From: Corynebacterium glyciniphilum AJ 3170
Lineage (GTDB): Bacteria; Actinomycetota; Actinomycetes; Mycobacteriales; Mycobacteriaceae
Assembly: GCF_000626675.1 (NCBI RefSeq)
Contig: NZ_CP006842.1
Span: forward strand, 558,001-622,000
DNA: 64,000 nt
Direction of reading: 5' to 3'
Shown here piece after piece: positions 63,737 to 64,000 of the stretch. The notes beneath the pieces were generated by a model that made no database searches, was not told the origin of the DNA, and was given only the letters and a program-made list of their open reading frames with translations. The number at the start of each line of letters is the position of its first letter. Position 1 is the first letter of the stretch. A program made the position numbers and the translations under genes.

Positions 63737-64000
63737 TCAGGGTAACCTGCTGTGAGAGCCACTCTGTGGGACGACGGCGACGGAGACTCGGGTGAGCAGA
63801 CGCTCCAGTGGCCCCTTGCCGAAGAGAAGCAACCACAGGACACAGCCTCCCGTCACACAGAGCACCATTGGCCAGAACGGGTCGAGGGCGCGGAACCCGT
63901 CCATGGCGTCGGTGCCCGTCACGGTCCGGTCTTCCCCGAACATCCAGGCTGCCCAGATCAGGAGATGGGCGGTGTAGGCGGTGAGCGGCATCGAGCCGAC
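63737..64000 (-). CDS. DUF418-like membrane protein, truncated at the window edge
   Basis: The C-terminal part (about 88 residues visible) of a multi-spanning protein. Two membrane helices are present: MPLTAYTAHLLIWAAWM and FWPMVLCVTGGCVLWLLLFGKGPLERLL. These match the last helices of DUF418/acyltransferase-like proteins. The reading frame runs off the end at 64000, so the start is outside. Confidence 0.6.
   Translation of the reverse strand, partial: VGSMPLTAYTAHLLIWAAWMFGEDRTVTGTDAMDGFRALDPFWPMVLCVTGGCVLWLLLFGKGPLERLLTRVSVAVVPQSGSHSRLP

Overview
The window looks like a chromosomal core segment of a high-GC Corynebacterium. The evidence is the gene content and order: lysC-asd, sigC, katA, a six-gene Mrp antiporter operon with fused mrpA/B, a class A PBP divergent from a WhiB gene (whcA type), glxR-nth, a Tad/Flp locus, a DUF1998 helicase, cspA, topA, a membrane adenylate cyclase (cyaB type) and holB. 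As I recall it, the same order occurs in Corynebacterium glutamicum, with lineage-specific insertions. I cannot name the species. There is no rRNA operon, CRISPR array, phage or insertion sequence; two tRNA genes are present.

Region 1 (1-12.5 kb) holds a TRIC-like channel protein, a DMT permease, an iron-siderophore binding lipoprotein divergent from a fused siderophore-interacting/methyltransferase-like protein with a DtxR-like box between them, lysC-asd, a ferrochelatase, a TIGR01777 epimerase, sigC and katA. Region 2 (12.6-16.3 kb) pairs an ornithine-cyclodeaminase-like enzyme with a GlnA-type glutamine synthetase behind a clear operator-like palindrome, then a secreted SGNH hydrolase. Region 3 (16.3-23.4 kb) is the Mrp Na+(K+)/H+ antiporter operon, leftward, with overlapping genes.

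Region 4 (23.5-33.8 kb) has an aldo/keto reductase, an orphan LuxR-type regulator, two small stress-type proteins, a tightly overlapped trio (acyl-CoA-dehydrogenase-like, PIG-L deacetylase/methyltransferase fusion, glycosyltransferase 2) of unknown product, tRNA-Pro, a metallophosphoesterase, the PBP and the WhiB regulator. Region 5 (33.8-45 kb) holds small conserved genes (DUF4177, RidA, MBL-fold), a TetR/DMT pair, GlxR, endonuclease III, a TlpA-like thioredoxin, a NUDIX enzyme and a MarP-like protease in a close series, hydrolases, a holin-like membrane protein and a HAD phosphatase.

Region 6 (45-49.5 kb) is an actinobacterial Tad/Flp locus (ssd/cpaE-like, tadA, fused tadB-tadC, pilin-like DUF4244, TadE-like, Rv3654c-like) preceded by DnaA-box-like repeats. 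Region 7 (49.5-64 kb) has a secreted lipase, an MrfA-type helicase, cspA, an HxlR/NmrA pair, topA, two tandem genes for 30- and 33-residue amphipathic peptides without signal sequence (possible PorA/PorH-type mini-porins) below a repeated 14-bp palindrome, mntH, cyaB, holB, tRNA-Thr and a truncated membrane protein gene at the edge. The two micro-peptide genes and their palindromes are the best candidates for something undescribed.
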